A DNA stretch of 32,894 bases, from assembly GCA_013287705.1 (NCBI GenBank), contig JABDDH010000008.1, positions 1-32,894 on the forward strand, read 5' to 3'. This document shows, one piece after another, positions 17,301-23,379 of this stretch (within the stretch, counting starts at the first letter, position 1; every line of letters starts with the position of its first letter). The notes below the pieces were generated by a model. That model saw only the letters and a list, made by a program, of their open reading frames with translations. It was not told the DNA's origin and did not search any database. Origin of the DNA: Chlamydiota bacterium (lineage in GTDB: Bacteria; Chlamydiota; Chlamydiia; Chlamydiales; Rhabdochlamydiaceae). The translations under genes and the position numbers were made by a program.

Positions 17301-17473
17301 ATACTCAAACAACCTCAAGAATCGGAATTATGCCAAGGAGGCGCCCTACATTTGAACCGGGTTTGCCGATGCCGAAGCAGCTAAACTTGAATAAGTTTAG
17401 CGATGCAGGCAGGTTCAAGTACGGTGGCTGTCTGACGCAGGCTAAAACCGATTTTTGAGTGTGTTTTTAATTT
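17301..17473 (+). repeat. 173 bp hairpin repeat element, copy 2
   Basis: Same layout as the copy at 5553-5725: degenerate terminal inverted repeats, GCCAAGGAGGCGCCC near the left, a central GCTAAACTT/AAGTTTAGC hairpin and GATGCAGGCAGG after it. Here TTTGAACC (17351-17358) pairs with GGTTCAA (17412-17418), whereas copy 1 has different bases that also pair. It lies directly upstream of the NADAR gene. The stretch 17213-17300 between the two repeats shows nothing I can name. Confidence 0.8.
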
Positions 17474-17568
17474 TGCCTTTGGCATTAAAATGCAGCGTCT
17501 TCTATAATGATAATTTCTTATTTGTAGTAAGCATGGTTTTAAAGCTAGCTAGTCTTTCCGAGGTAATT

Positions 17569-18315
17569 TTGAAATTATATTTTGTTTTGTTTTTGTGTGC
17601 TGTTTTTTGTTTTTCTCATGGATATAGTGAATTAGACACAATACGTGCTAAATCTATAAATCCATCAAATACGGAAATTCTTATTACTTCTGAGACGATG
17701 CATCAAGATGTTCTTGAAAGCATGAGTTATGCTTATGGCTATTTTGCATTTTATAAAACGGGCCCAACAGAATTTTTGGGGAATTTTGCGAATTGTCCTA
17801 ATGGATTGTATTATCAAGGATTTTATTTTAGAAATTCTGAAGCGGCCTTTCAATGGGCAAAATTCCAATTGGCAGCAGAGCATCATCAAAATCTAGATAT
17901 GATGTATGATCCCGAAATGGAGCTATTCTTTGAGGCTACTGGAGAGGAGGCTTTTCAACTGAGGAATAGACTAGCCCAAAAATATAAAGGGATTTTACCA
18001 GTAGACTGGTTAAATGGCCTCCGAGATAAGGTGATGTGGCAAATTTTAGAAGCCAAATTTCAGCAAAATCCTGATTTTACTGAGTACTTGCTCGCTACTC
18101 AACCACTATATTTGCTAGAGCATAATGAAAAAGAGGGAAGAGACACATACTGGTCAGATGATTTTACTGGTAATGGATTTAATATGCTTGGAAAAATGCT
18201 CATGGCCATTCGCGATGGCAGCTCTTGTCCTATTCCGTATGATGACACGGATCGTTTAGAACGAATTCACTATGCAGAGGATTTTAATAGTAAAAATCCG
18301 TACCATATATTTTAG
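17569..18315 (+). CDS. NADAR-family protein with N-terminal export signal
   Basis: About 248 residues. The body matches the NADAR/YbiA fold (DUF1768): FYKTGPTEFLGNFANCP near the start, then YFRNSEAAFQWAKF, LRDKVMWQILEAKFQQNPDF, LLATQPLYLLEHNE, DTYWSDDFTGNGFNMLGKML. Known members cleave N-glycosidic bonds, either of ADP-ribosylated guanine or of riboflavin intermediates. Unusually, it begins with a hydrophobic KLYFVLFLCAVFCFSHGYS, a likely Sec signal. I chose TTG 17569 because GAGG lies five bases upstream and it gives a compact signal peptide; ATG 17533 is the alternative. The gene is AT-rich and lies in the first island unit, directly after a hairpin repeat. Confidence 0.8.
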   Translation: MKLYFVLFLCAVFCFSHGYSELDTIRAKSINPSNTEILITSETMHQDVLESMSYAYGYFAFYKTGPTEFLGNFANCPNGLYYQGFYFRNSEAAFQWAKFQLAAEHHQNLDMMYDPEMELFFEATGEEAFQLRNRLAQKYKGILPVDWLNGLRDKVMWQILEAKFQQNPDFTEYLLATQPLYLLEHNEKEGRDTYWSDDFTGNGFNMLGKMLMAIRDGSSCPIPYDDTDRLERIHYAEDFNSKNPYHIF

Positions 18316-18442
18316 CCCCTATGATGTTTTCCTCAGGATCAAGACTCTCACTCACCTTAGAAAAAGCTTTCAAAGGCTCTGAAATTTGCCGAGGGCTCTG
18401 ATTGGGGTAAGTCCTCAATCATCTCGTTGCTGCCTAGTTTTG

Positions 18443-18610
18443 TTAATTAGTGATTGGATTTTTTTTGAAGAAGCGGGCCACAAGTGCAGAATCAAGATAG
18501 GCACGAACCTCTGCGATTTTTCCTTCAGCTATATGTTCAAAAAAGGCAGCACTATCGCCGTTTTCTAGCTTTTTGAAGAGGTCACGCACGTCCTCAATTG
18601 TTATAGGCAT
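18443..18610 (-). pseudogene. Internally deleted SnoaL-like (NTF2-fold) mini-gene
   Basis: A 55-codon open frame from ATG 18610 to a TAA at 18445-18443. The first 28 residues (IEDVRDLFKKLENGDSAAFF) look like the N terminus of a SnoaL-like/ketosteroid-isomerase-type protein, and the next part (KIAEVRAYLDSALVARFF) looks like the C terminus of the same family. About 70-80 middle residues that would complete the cone fold are missing. The two ends are joined in frame, so a small peptide could still be made, but it should not fold normally. The family call is from memory of its sequence patterns. Confidence 0.55.
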
Positions 18611-18687
18611 ATGTCTTTTTTTCGCTCAAAGGTTAGCTTTTCAGTCTATAGACTATACAAAGCTCGTATCAAAGTGTAGAGTTTATT

Positions 18688-18723
18688 CCAATCAAAAGTT
18701 CTGAATCCGTCCAACCGCCCCCA
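18688..18723 (+). repeat. Attachment-site-like direct repeat, copy 1 (contains tRNA-Tyr 3' end)
   Basis: A 36-base segment matching 20194-20229 at 32 of 36 positions. Its last part, GTCCAACCGCCCCCA, equals the last 15 bases of tRNA-Tyr exactly. The first part, TCAAAAGTTCTGAAT, is not from the tRNA and so probably represents an element end. It marks the boundary between island units 1 and 2. Confidence 0.75.
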
Positions 18724-18833
18724 TTTGTATCTCGGCTATCTTTCCTTTATCTGTGACGAGTCCGTACTAGCGGGTACTGTACTCGTCGCAGATAAAGGAA
18801 ATCTAGCGCGAGCTCCAAACGGGGGTGCCCCCA
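18717..18833 (+). repeat. Hairpin element B
   Basis: The homologue of the element at 17094-17212. Arms 18736-18761 and 18781-18806 are 26 bases long with two mismatches and one G-U pair. The 19-base loop keeps CCGTACTA and CGGGTACTGT. It too is bounded by GCCCCCA on both sides, with a closing GGGGGTGCCCCC hairpin. The arm sequences differ from copy A almost throughout. Confidence 0.75.
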
Positions 18834-18994
18834 ATCATCTCGTTGCCGCCTTTCACATCTCGCTCATCGCACTGCCTCCTCTCGATCTAAGAAATTCAGC
18901 TAACGATCTGATTGGGGGCAAGCTCAGGACATCGGTCTTACCTCTTTTCTAATTAGTCAGTGTCTGTCATACTCGTTCTTTCATCAGGAGTGAT
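18834..18994. other. Gene-free stretch upstream of the toxin-like pair
   Basis: This stretch holds the end of an ATCATCTCGTTGCC repeat shared with 18417-18433, an inverted GATCTGATTGGGGGCAAGC at 18905-18923, and the ribosome site AGGAG for the next gene. The adjoining stretch 18611-18687 holds only a 12-base palindrome AGTCTATAGACT at 18643-18654. I see no coding sequence in either. Confidence 0.5.
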
Positions 18995-19324
18995 ATGAAC
19001 AGAAGAGTCGTTACGGTGATTACAGCGATAACGAAAGACAGGATAGTCGTTGGTGAATTGGAGTTCCTTCATGCGAAAAAGCATTTTCCCATGCTTCCTG
19101 ATGATATGCTACTTGAATTGATCGAAAGAGTACTAAAAGATCCGACTAAAATTTACGAGGAACAAAAACCTCATCAGTATTTATTGTTTTATCGCCTTGA
19201 CAACGGCCAGTATCTTGTTGTAGTTATTAAGAAAATAGAAAGCGGAAATTACTTTTCCACGATGTACAGTACAGGCGATGAAATTCGCCCGAAACATAAG
19301 AAATTAAAAGAGGTCAAACCATGA
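18995..19324 (+). CDS. Putative nuclease-type toxin of a two-gene module
   Basis: A 109-residue basic protein. The pattern HAKKHFPMLPDDMLLELIERVLKDP, then YLLFYRLDNGQYLVVVIKK, then an STMYSTGDEIRPKHKK end resembles small BECR-fold nuclease domains (Barnase-EndoU-ColicinE5/D-RelE group, including PBECR), which have a conserved His, a beta-rich core and a late Thr/Tyr. I am not sure of the exact family. A good AGGAG lies just before ATG 18995. It overlaps the next gene by four bases (ATGA). Size, gene order and location in a mobile unit suggest toxin and antitoxin, which is an inference. Confidence 0.6.
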   Translation: MNRRVVTVITAITKDRIVVGELEFLHAKKHFPMLPDDMLLELIERVLKDPTKIYEEQKPHQYLLFYRLDNGQYLVVVIKKIESGNYFSTMYSTGDEIRPKHKKLKEVKP

Positions 19325-19662
19325 AACGAGGAGAGCTGTTTTTTCATCCCATGGAAGGGTCTGGCCAGTTGAGCATTTCCTGGAGTTCTGGCCTGAAAGG
19401 AGCCGCTGTTGAGGCAAAAAAAGGAAATGGTGTTGGCTTCTTTTCCGCCAATGGGGATTTGTTATCGGTTATTTTCGATGATGTAGCAGCTGAGGAAGAC
19501 CATCAAACTCTCGAGTTTAAGAAATACAAAATCGAAATATCGGTAAGATGCGGAGTTGTGAAACATAAAGTAATTCAATTGATTCGCCCAAAAGTTACCA
19601 CAACATCCCAAAAAGCTCCTTCTACTTCAAAACGCCGTACTAAAACCAAAGTTCGTTCTTAA
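19321..19662 (+). CDS. Putative antitoxin partner, unknown family
   Basis: A 113-residue protein whose start overlaps the previous stop. The first 75 residues look like a compact beta-rich domain (LSISWSSGLKGAAVEAK, FFSANGDLLSVIFDDVA), faintly similar to DUF2283-type small proteins. The C terminus is a basic, Ser/Thr/Lys-rich tail (TSKRRTKTKVRS) that could bind DNA or RNA. Function is inferred only from coupling to the upstream gene. It converges on dinD, with a four-base overlap. Confidence 0.55.
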   Translation: MKRGELFFHPMEGSGQLSISWSSGLKGAAVEAKKGNGVGFFSANGDLLSVIFDDVAAEEDHQTLEFKKYKIEISVRCGVVKHKVIQLIRPKVTTTSQKAPSTSKRRTKTKVRS

Positions 19663-20135
19663 GAAAATTGTACAAATCTCAATCTTGACCAGTCAAGAGT
19701 TCTAAGTTTTTTAAATTTGGGGCAGGCTCCGGACGCTTGCAAGCGCATGCGATTTTCGATCAGTTCCTGTTTGCGTGTTTGAATAGCAAAGTAGCTCTGG
19801 GCAAAGGCAATGGGTTCTTTGCGGGAATCGCTATTTTGAGCGATCAGGTAGCAGGCATAGCGAGTCAACATAAAGTCTTCAATGGCTCGTTCAGCTCCCT
19901 TGCCGAGGTTGATCATTTTCCTGACGCCACGAAAATGATCGTTATAATCACAACCCGTTGTTTTACAAGATTCTACAGCGCGCATGATCGTGGACAGAAA
20001 ATTTTCCCATTTCGCATATCCCAAGGGTTCTTGTAAGTCTCGAGCAAACCAAAATTCGATCCCTTCTTCGGGTGTATTCTGAGCAAGACTGTCAAAATGA
20101 CTTTGCAGCTTTTTAATGACCTCGCGGTTAGACAT
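19659..20135 (-). pseudogene. dinD: DinD-like protein, C-terminally truncated
   Basis: Residues 1-132 match DNA-damage-inducible protein D closely: FWFARDLQEPLGYAKWENF, KMINLGKGAERAIEDFMLTRYACYLIAQN and KEPIAFAQSYFAIQTRKQEL. Full-length DinD is around 275 residues; here the similarity stops after RMRLQ and 26 unrelated residues follow. It starts at ATG 20135 with AGAGG upstream. DinD modulates RecA in E. coli. The break point falls near 19737, by a short palindrome GCTTGCAAGC, and a degenerate copy of the unit-end motif (CCAGTCAAGAGTTCT) lies 30-50 bases beyond. The shortened product may be non-functional. Confidence 0.8.
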
Positions 20136-20193
20136 GAGCGCCTCTTTGAGAGAAATTTTTTGAGAAAATCATAACCGAAGGTGATAAAGCCCT

Positions 20194-20229
20194 CCAGTCA
20201 AAAGTTCTGAATTCGTCCAGTCGCCCCCA
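20194..20229 (+). repeat. Attachment-site-like direct repeat, copy 2
   Basis: Partner of 18688-18723, enclosing about 1.5 kb that carries the toxin-like pair and truncated dinD. The tRNA-derived end reads GTCCAGTCGCCCCCA, the same two-base variant of the tRNA-Tyr 3' end found at 30811-30823, which links this boundary to the far one. Confidence 0.75.
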
Positions 20230-20487
20230 AATCTCATAGGCAAAACTTCTATTTTAGACCGCTTAAAAACCCCCTCAAAAACAATCAAAAAAATATCGCG
20301 TGGGGGAACACAAGGTCGCAAATAACAGCAAAAGACAGTAGTCGGGGGTTAGGGGGTGTGGGGTAAAAAACTCTGTTAAAAGGTCAGTCTCTTCTTCTTT
20401 TGGTGTAGTAGCTGATGATGCGACTGTTAGGTTTATTCATATACGATAAGAACCCCAGCCGATCCTTGCTCATTTGTCTCATTTGTC
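20230..20487. other. Gene-free stretch before the DUF4258/HTH module
   Basis: No coding sequence seen. It contains a G-rich tract of three close G-runs (20344-20363) and AT-rich DNA leading into the palindromic operator region. Confidence 0.4.
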
Positions 20488-20530
20488 TATTTGACAAAAA
20501 ATGTCAAATATGTCACCATATGACATATGG
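20488..20530 (+). promoter_or_regulatory. Operator palindromes overlapping the start of the toxin gene
   Basis: TATTTGAC (20488-20495) and GTCAAATA (20503-20510) form an 8 bp inverted repeat. TGTCA/TGACA (20511-20525) forms a second. CCATATGACATATGG (20516-20530) is a third that includes the ATG. TTGACA within the first repeat could be a -35. Such stacked palindromes are typical of autoregulated toxin-antitoxin operons, where the HTH antitoxin would bind. Confidence 0.6.
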
Positions 20531-20835
20531 CAAGGCCGAAGAAAGTTGAAAATGTTGTTGTTTTAGCAAAGAACCTAATGCTAAAGGGAGCTTATGTCAT
20601 TAGTAAGCATGCAAAACTTAGACAAGGGGAGCGTTGCTTCACTATCGGAGATATAAGGAACATAATTGAAACGGGTTACCATGAAAAAAGACAAGACGAA
20701 TACAAAGAAGAGTATGCTGATTGGAATTATGCAATTAGAGGGAAAACTCTAGATAATGATCAGGCTCGAGTTTGTATTGCTTTTACAGAAAAAAAGTGTT
20801 TTGTTGTCATTACCGTAATTAGATTGGAGGTGTAG
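20527..20835 (+). CDS. DUF4258-type toxin of a toxin-antitoxin pair
   Basis: A 102-residue protein with YVISKHAKLRQGERCFTIGDIRNIIETG, then a long polar loop, then ARVCIAFTEKKCFVVITVIRLE. This is the DUF4258 pattern (His, Arg-rich helix, 'v.i.tvi'), related to MqsR/RelE-like ribonucleases. The gene lies one base from an HTH partner, toxin first, as in mqsRA. No ribosome site precedes ATG 20527. Translation may be weak or leaderless, or start at ATG 20578. Confidence 0.75.
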   Translation: MARPKKVENVVVLAKNLMLKGAYVISKHAKLRQGERCFTIGDIRNIIETGYHEKRQDEYKEEYADWNYAIRGKTLDNDQARVCIAFTEKKCFVVITVIRLEV

Positions 20836-20836
20836 G

Positions 20837-21250
20837 ATGAAAAAAATAATATACAGCGGACTGGGTTTCCCAATCCTTTTGGAAGGGATAAAGACTCGGG
20901 AATTTCGAGGTGAGGTCCTGCCTGATATTAATCATCGCGAGTTTGAAGATCTGGTGTTTAAAACTCTTTTATGGTTGCCAGCTCATTTCTCAGGAGCTCA
21001 TCTTGCTTTTGTTAGAGGCTATATGGGATTATCCCAAAAAGAATTTGCAACAATGTTGGGCTTAAAGACCCATGCAACCATTTCTGGGTGGGAACTTAAG
21101 AAAAACAAGGCTACAGGGATGCTAGGAACGACAGAAGTTGTCGTCCGACTGCTTATGGCAGAGTTTATTGGGGAGAATTTCGCCGAGCACTTCAGGGAAT
21201 TTCTAAAAGTCTCTTCTCCTCCAAAAAATTTAGAACTGAAAGTTGCCTGA
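20837..21250 (+). CDS. HTH antitoxin (MqsA/Xre-like)
   Basis: A 137-residue protein. Residues about 55-95 hold a helix-turn-helix of the type seen in MqsA C-terminal and Xre domains: FVRGYMGLSQKEFATMLGL followed by HATISGWE. There is no CxxC zinc domain at the N terminus, so it is not a classical MqsA. GGAGGTGTAGG just upstream is its ribosome site, and it starts one base after the toxin's stop. It probably neutralises the DUF4258 protein and represses the operon through the palindromes upstream. The stretch 21251-21419 after it shows no gene. Confidence 0.8.
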   Translation: MKKIIYSGLGFPILLEGIKTREFRGEVLPDINHREFEDLVFKTLLWLPAHFSGAHLAFVRGYMGLSQKEFATMLGLKTHATISGWELKKNKATGMLGTTEVVVRLLMAEFIGENFAEHFREFLKVSSPPKNLELKVA

Positions 21251-21419
21251 TTCAGGATTCGGGCAATGAAACAGAAAACCTGCTTAAGAATCTTTTGCCG
21301 GAAGAAGGGAGTGATCCTCAACGGAGCTTTCTGTTCCATTGCTCCTCAATCCTTTGGTTTAAAAAGAGGGTGTCCGGATGGCGGGGCAGGGCGAGGCCTG
21401 TAGGTCCCCTGAGATTGAT

Positions 21420-21872
21420 TTAGGAGCTGAAGTTCCTCAGTATTTTGTTGGCATTGTCCCTTAAAGTGTTGAGGCCCCGGTCTTTTGCTTCTTTCGTTTT
21501 TTTATCTGCGATGTATGCCTTGACTAGAGGCTGTATGAGTTCGTGCTTTCTTAAGTCCGCTTTACCGATTTTTTTAACGCCATTTTCATGAAAAGCATTT
21601 GCAATTTTTAAAAGAATTTCTGGTTCATGTTGTGGTCGTCCTTTCTTTTTAGGGCCATAACGAAGATTGAAAAAATCGACAATACAAGGGTGAACCCAAA
21701 GATTTTTGCTTGAGAACCATTTGAGCAATTTTGTAAGTGGTAGATAATAGATAGATTCTTCTAGATGAGCTTTTAATTTCCCTCCACGAATAGCTATTTT
21801 AGCGTCTTGATAGATGTCAAATTCGTATTGAAGTTTGAAAAAAACATCGACGTTCTCTTGAATTTGATCCAA
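21420..21872 (-). pseudogene. Headless gene of unknown function
   Basis: A 150-residue reading with only a TTG at 21872 to begin it. The same frame stays open upstream to 22025 with sensible protein sequence (KKPRADLDEAFDQDSISLSR, then GVLTLRGFLAGDW) but has no ATG, GTG or TTG start there, so the 5' end of the gene was probably lost. The rest includes KLLKWFSSKNLWVHPCIVDF and RYGPKKKGRPQHEPEILL, a basic segment. No family recognised. It faces away from the toxin-antitoxin pair. Confidence 0.5.
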
Positions 21873-22001
21873 CCAATCTCCTGCTAAAAAACCGCGTAAT
21901 GTGAGTACTCCGCGAGAAAGGCTGATGGAATCTTGATCGAAAGCTTCATCTAAATCAGCTCGAGGCTTTTTGATTTTTTTGGATTTGTAATTGATAATGG
22001 G

Positions 22002-22166
22002 GTCACGAAGGGAGAAGCTGCCAGCTTACTCGATGCTAAATTTTCTGAACCCGCTACTCATAGACAACTTGGATGGCTTGAAAGTCGAGGCGTGGAGTTT
22101 GCTAGAGGGATTACGAAAATTCAAGCAAAAAAGCTCATTGCTGAGAGCGCTTATAAAGAAATGTGA
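22002..22166 (+). pseudogene. C-terminal remnant of a phage/plasmid-type protein
   Basis: A frame with no usable start that reads VTKGEAASLLDAKFSEPATH, then RQLGWLESRGVEFARGITK and QAKKLIAES. The 'AT.rQl.wLe..Gv....gitk..A..LI' pattern is a common C-terminal tail of phage- and plasmid-borne proteins. It ends at a TGA six bases before the next start. Its 5' end meets the 5' end of the opposite headless gene, so a deletion or recombination joint lies near 21.97-22.02 kb. Confidence 0.5.
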
Positions 22167-22172
22167 GATAAA

Positions 22173-22715
22173 ATGGATAGTTCAAAACAAGTTTCAACTC
22201 CAAAACAGCCTCCAAAGATTGAATCTGCTCCGGTTAAAGCTTGGAGGAATGAGAATGGCGAAGTTCTTGCTGTTGCAGATTCAAAAAGTTTAGAACACCC
22301 CATCAACTCTGCCATGGGTGTTAAAGACTCTGAACTAGCTCAGAAAATGCTTCTGTCTGTAATCAATGCGCTTAATCCAATCTTTGGTGCCACAGAAGAT
22401 TCATTTAATATTTTTATTCAATCTGAGCATGATTTTAAACCTAAAGATGCCGTAGAAGCTCGTCTGGTAGCCCAGGCGACAGTTGCCTTTCATCATGCCA
22501 TGGAAGCGACTAGAAAATGCGCCACGGCAGAAATGCTTCCCCATCTTGAAACTTACGGCAATCTCGCGATTAAGTTCATGCGCGTCCATAATGAAACTAT
22601 TGAGACTCTGAACCGCTACCGTCGTGGGGGAGAGCAGAAGGTTACAGTTACACACGCAGTTTTAGCAAATAACGCTATCATTAATAACTTCCCAGGGGGA
22701 GGGGGTCCCTCGTAA
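22173..22715 (+). CDS. Mobile-element-associated protein, partner of the HGGxSTGPRT gene
   Basis: A 180-residue protein of unknown function. The N terminus is Pro/Lys-rich. The middle and C-terminal parts are helical (EARLVAQATVAFHHAMEATR, LAIKFMRVHNETIETLNRYR) and end in a KVTVTHAVLANNAIINNFPG tail. Proteins with the same 'L.r.ht..ieaLnryR..g.q.V.V.hv.v' tail sit directly upstream of HGGxSTGPRT proteins in many bacterial accessory regions, as here. I know of no assigned function; that comparison is from memory. Confidence 0.65.
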   Translation: MDSSKQVSTPKQPPKIESAPVKAWRNENGEVLAVADSKSLEHPINSAMGVKDSELAQKMLLSVINALNPIFGATEDSFNIFIQSEHDFKPKDAVEARLVAQATVAFHHAMEATRKCATAEMLPHLETYGNLAIKFMRVHNETIETLNRYRRGGEQKVTVTHAVLANNAIINNFPGGGGPS

Positions 22716-22732
22716 AATCAAGGAGCTACCCC

Positions 22733-22987
22733 ATGTTCAGAGAGTGCGGTGCAAGGGAAAGAACACGTGGACATCAGTCATGTCGACAACCAGCAATGAT
22801 GAATGGACGATGCCGCCTACATGGTGAGCTATCAACGGGCCCGCGTACTAAAGCAGGGAAACAGAGGATGAAGGAAGCGAACACAAAGCATGGGCACTAT
22901 TCCTGGGAGGCTTTGCAAATGAGGCGTGAACTTAGTGCAGTGCTACGCTTTAGCAAAGGATGGCTGCATGAGATAGTTTCTTCTTAA
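22733..22987 (+). CDS. HGGxSTGPRT-motif mini-protein
   Basis: An 84-residue protein with CGARERTRGHQSCRQPAMMN, then GRCRLHGELSTGPRTKAGKQ and HGHYSWEAL. The Cys/His spacing (C...C....GRCR.HG) looks like a small zinc site, and the HG.LSTGPRT box names the family. The third residue of the box is Glu here rather than Gly. AAGGAG lies seven bases before ATG 22733. It is 17 bases from its partner gene and probably in one operon. No function is established that I know of. Confidence 0.75.
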   Translation: MFRECGARERTRGHQSCRQPAMMNGRCRLHGELSTGPRTKAGKQRMKEANTKHGHYSWEALQMRRELSAVLRFSKGWLHEIVSS

Positions 22988-23049
22988 TTGCATGGGTTTG
23001 CCTTTTAAGGAGTTGCGTGCGTTTTGAAAGTATAGCTGATTACATATCC

Positions 23050-23334
23050 TTAAATAGCCTCCACCTTCGCTCCATACTGTATTAGCAACGCGGCGATCCT
23101 TTGCTCGCGAAGGCTAACAGCCTGACTTAACAGAGATTTTTGACTAATTTTTTTGTTTGGATCAGCTCCTGTTCGCAATATTGTTTCAATTATTCTGTCA
23201 TCACTATAATTTGAAATTAACCAAGACATTATACCCTCAGCAGAATAAGTTTCCTCTCCAAATGGCAATCCAGCAACAATAGCAGATCTCAGTTGTTTTT
23301 TGGCAAGAATTGATAATTGTATTAACTTAAACAA
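23050..23334 (-). pseudogene. Ankyrin-repeat remnant
   Basis: A 94-residue frame starting only from a TTG. The last 45 residues read as one and a half ankyrin repeats: DDRIIETILRTGADPNKK and SLLSQAVSLREQRIAALLIQ followed by YGAKVE. The first part has no clear pattern, and an in-frame stop lies two codons before the TTG. Ankyrin proteins are common effectors of intracellular bacteria; this one looks like the tail of a longer gene. Confidence 0.5.
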
Positions 23335-23350
23335 ACTTCAATGGTACAAT
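23322..23350 (+). promoter_or_regulatory. Candidate promoter for the HEGGH membrane protein
   Basis: TTAACT (23322-23327) and TACAAT (23345-23350) are spaced by exactly 17 bases and lie 30 bases before ATG 23380. Confidence 0.45.
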
Positions 23351-23379
23351 TATCGATATAAATAAATGTGAAATAAAAT

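Noticed and set aside
16515-18445. Exact 15-mer CTGCCTAGTTTTGTT at 16514-16528 and 18430-18444
   Set aside because: In an AT-rich 33 kb window one chance 15-base match is expected at about this level; nothing around it is shared.
20344-20363. G-rich tract as a possible G-quadruplex
   Set aside because: Only three close G-runs; the fourth is about 35 bases away, so the case is weak.
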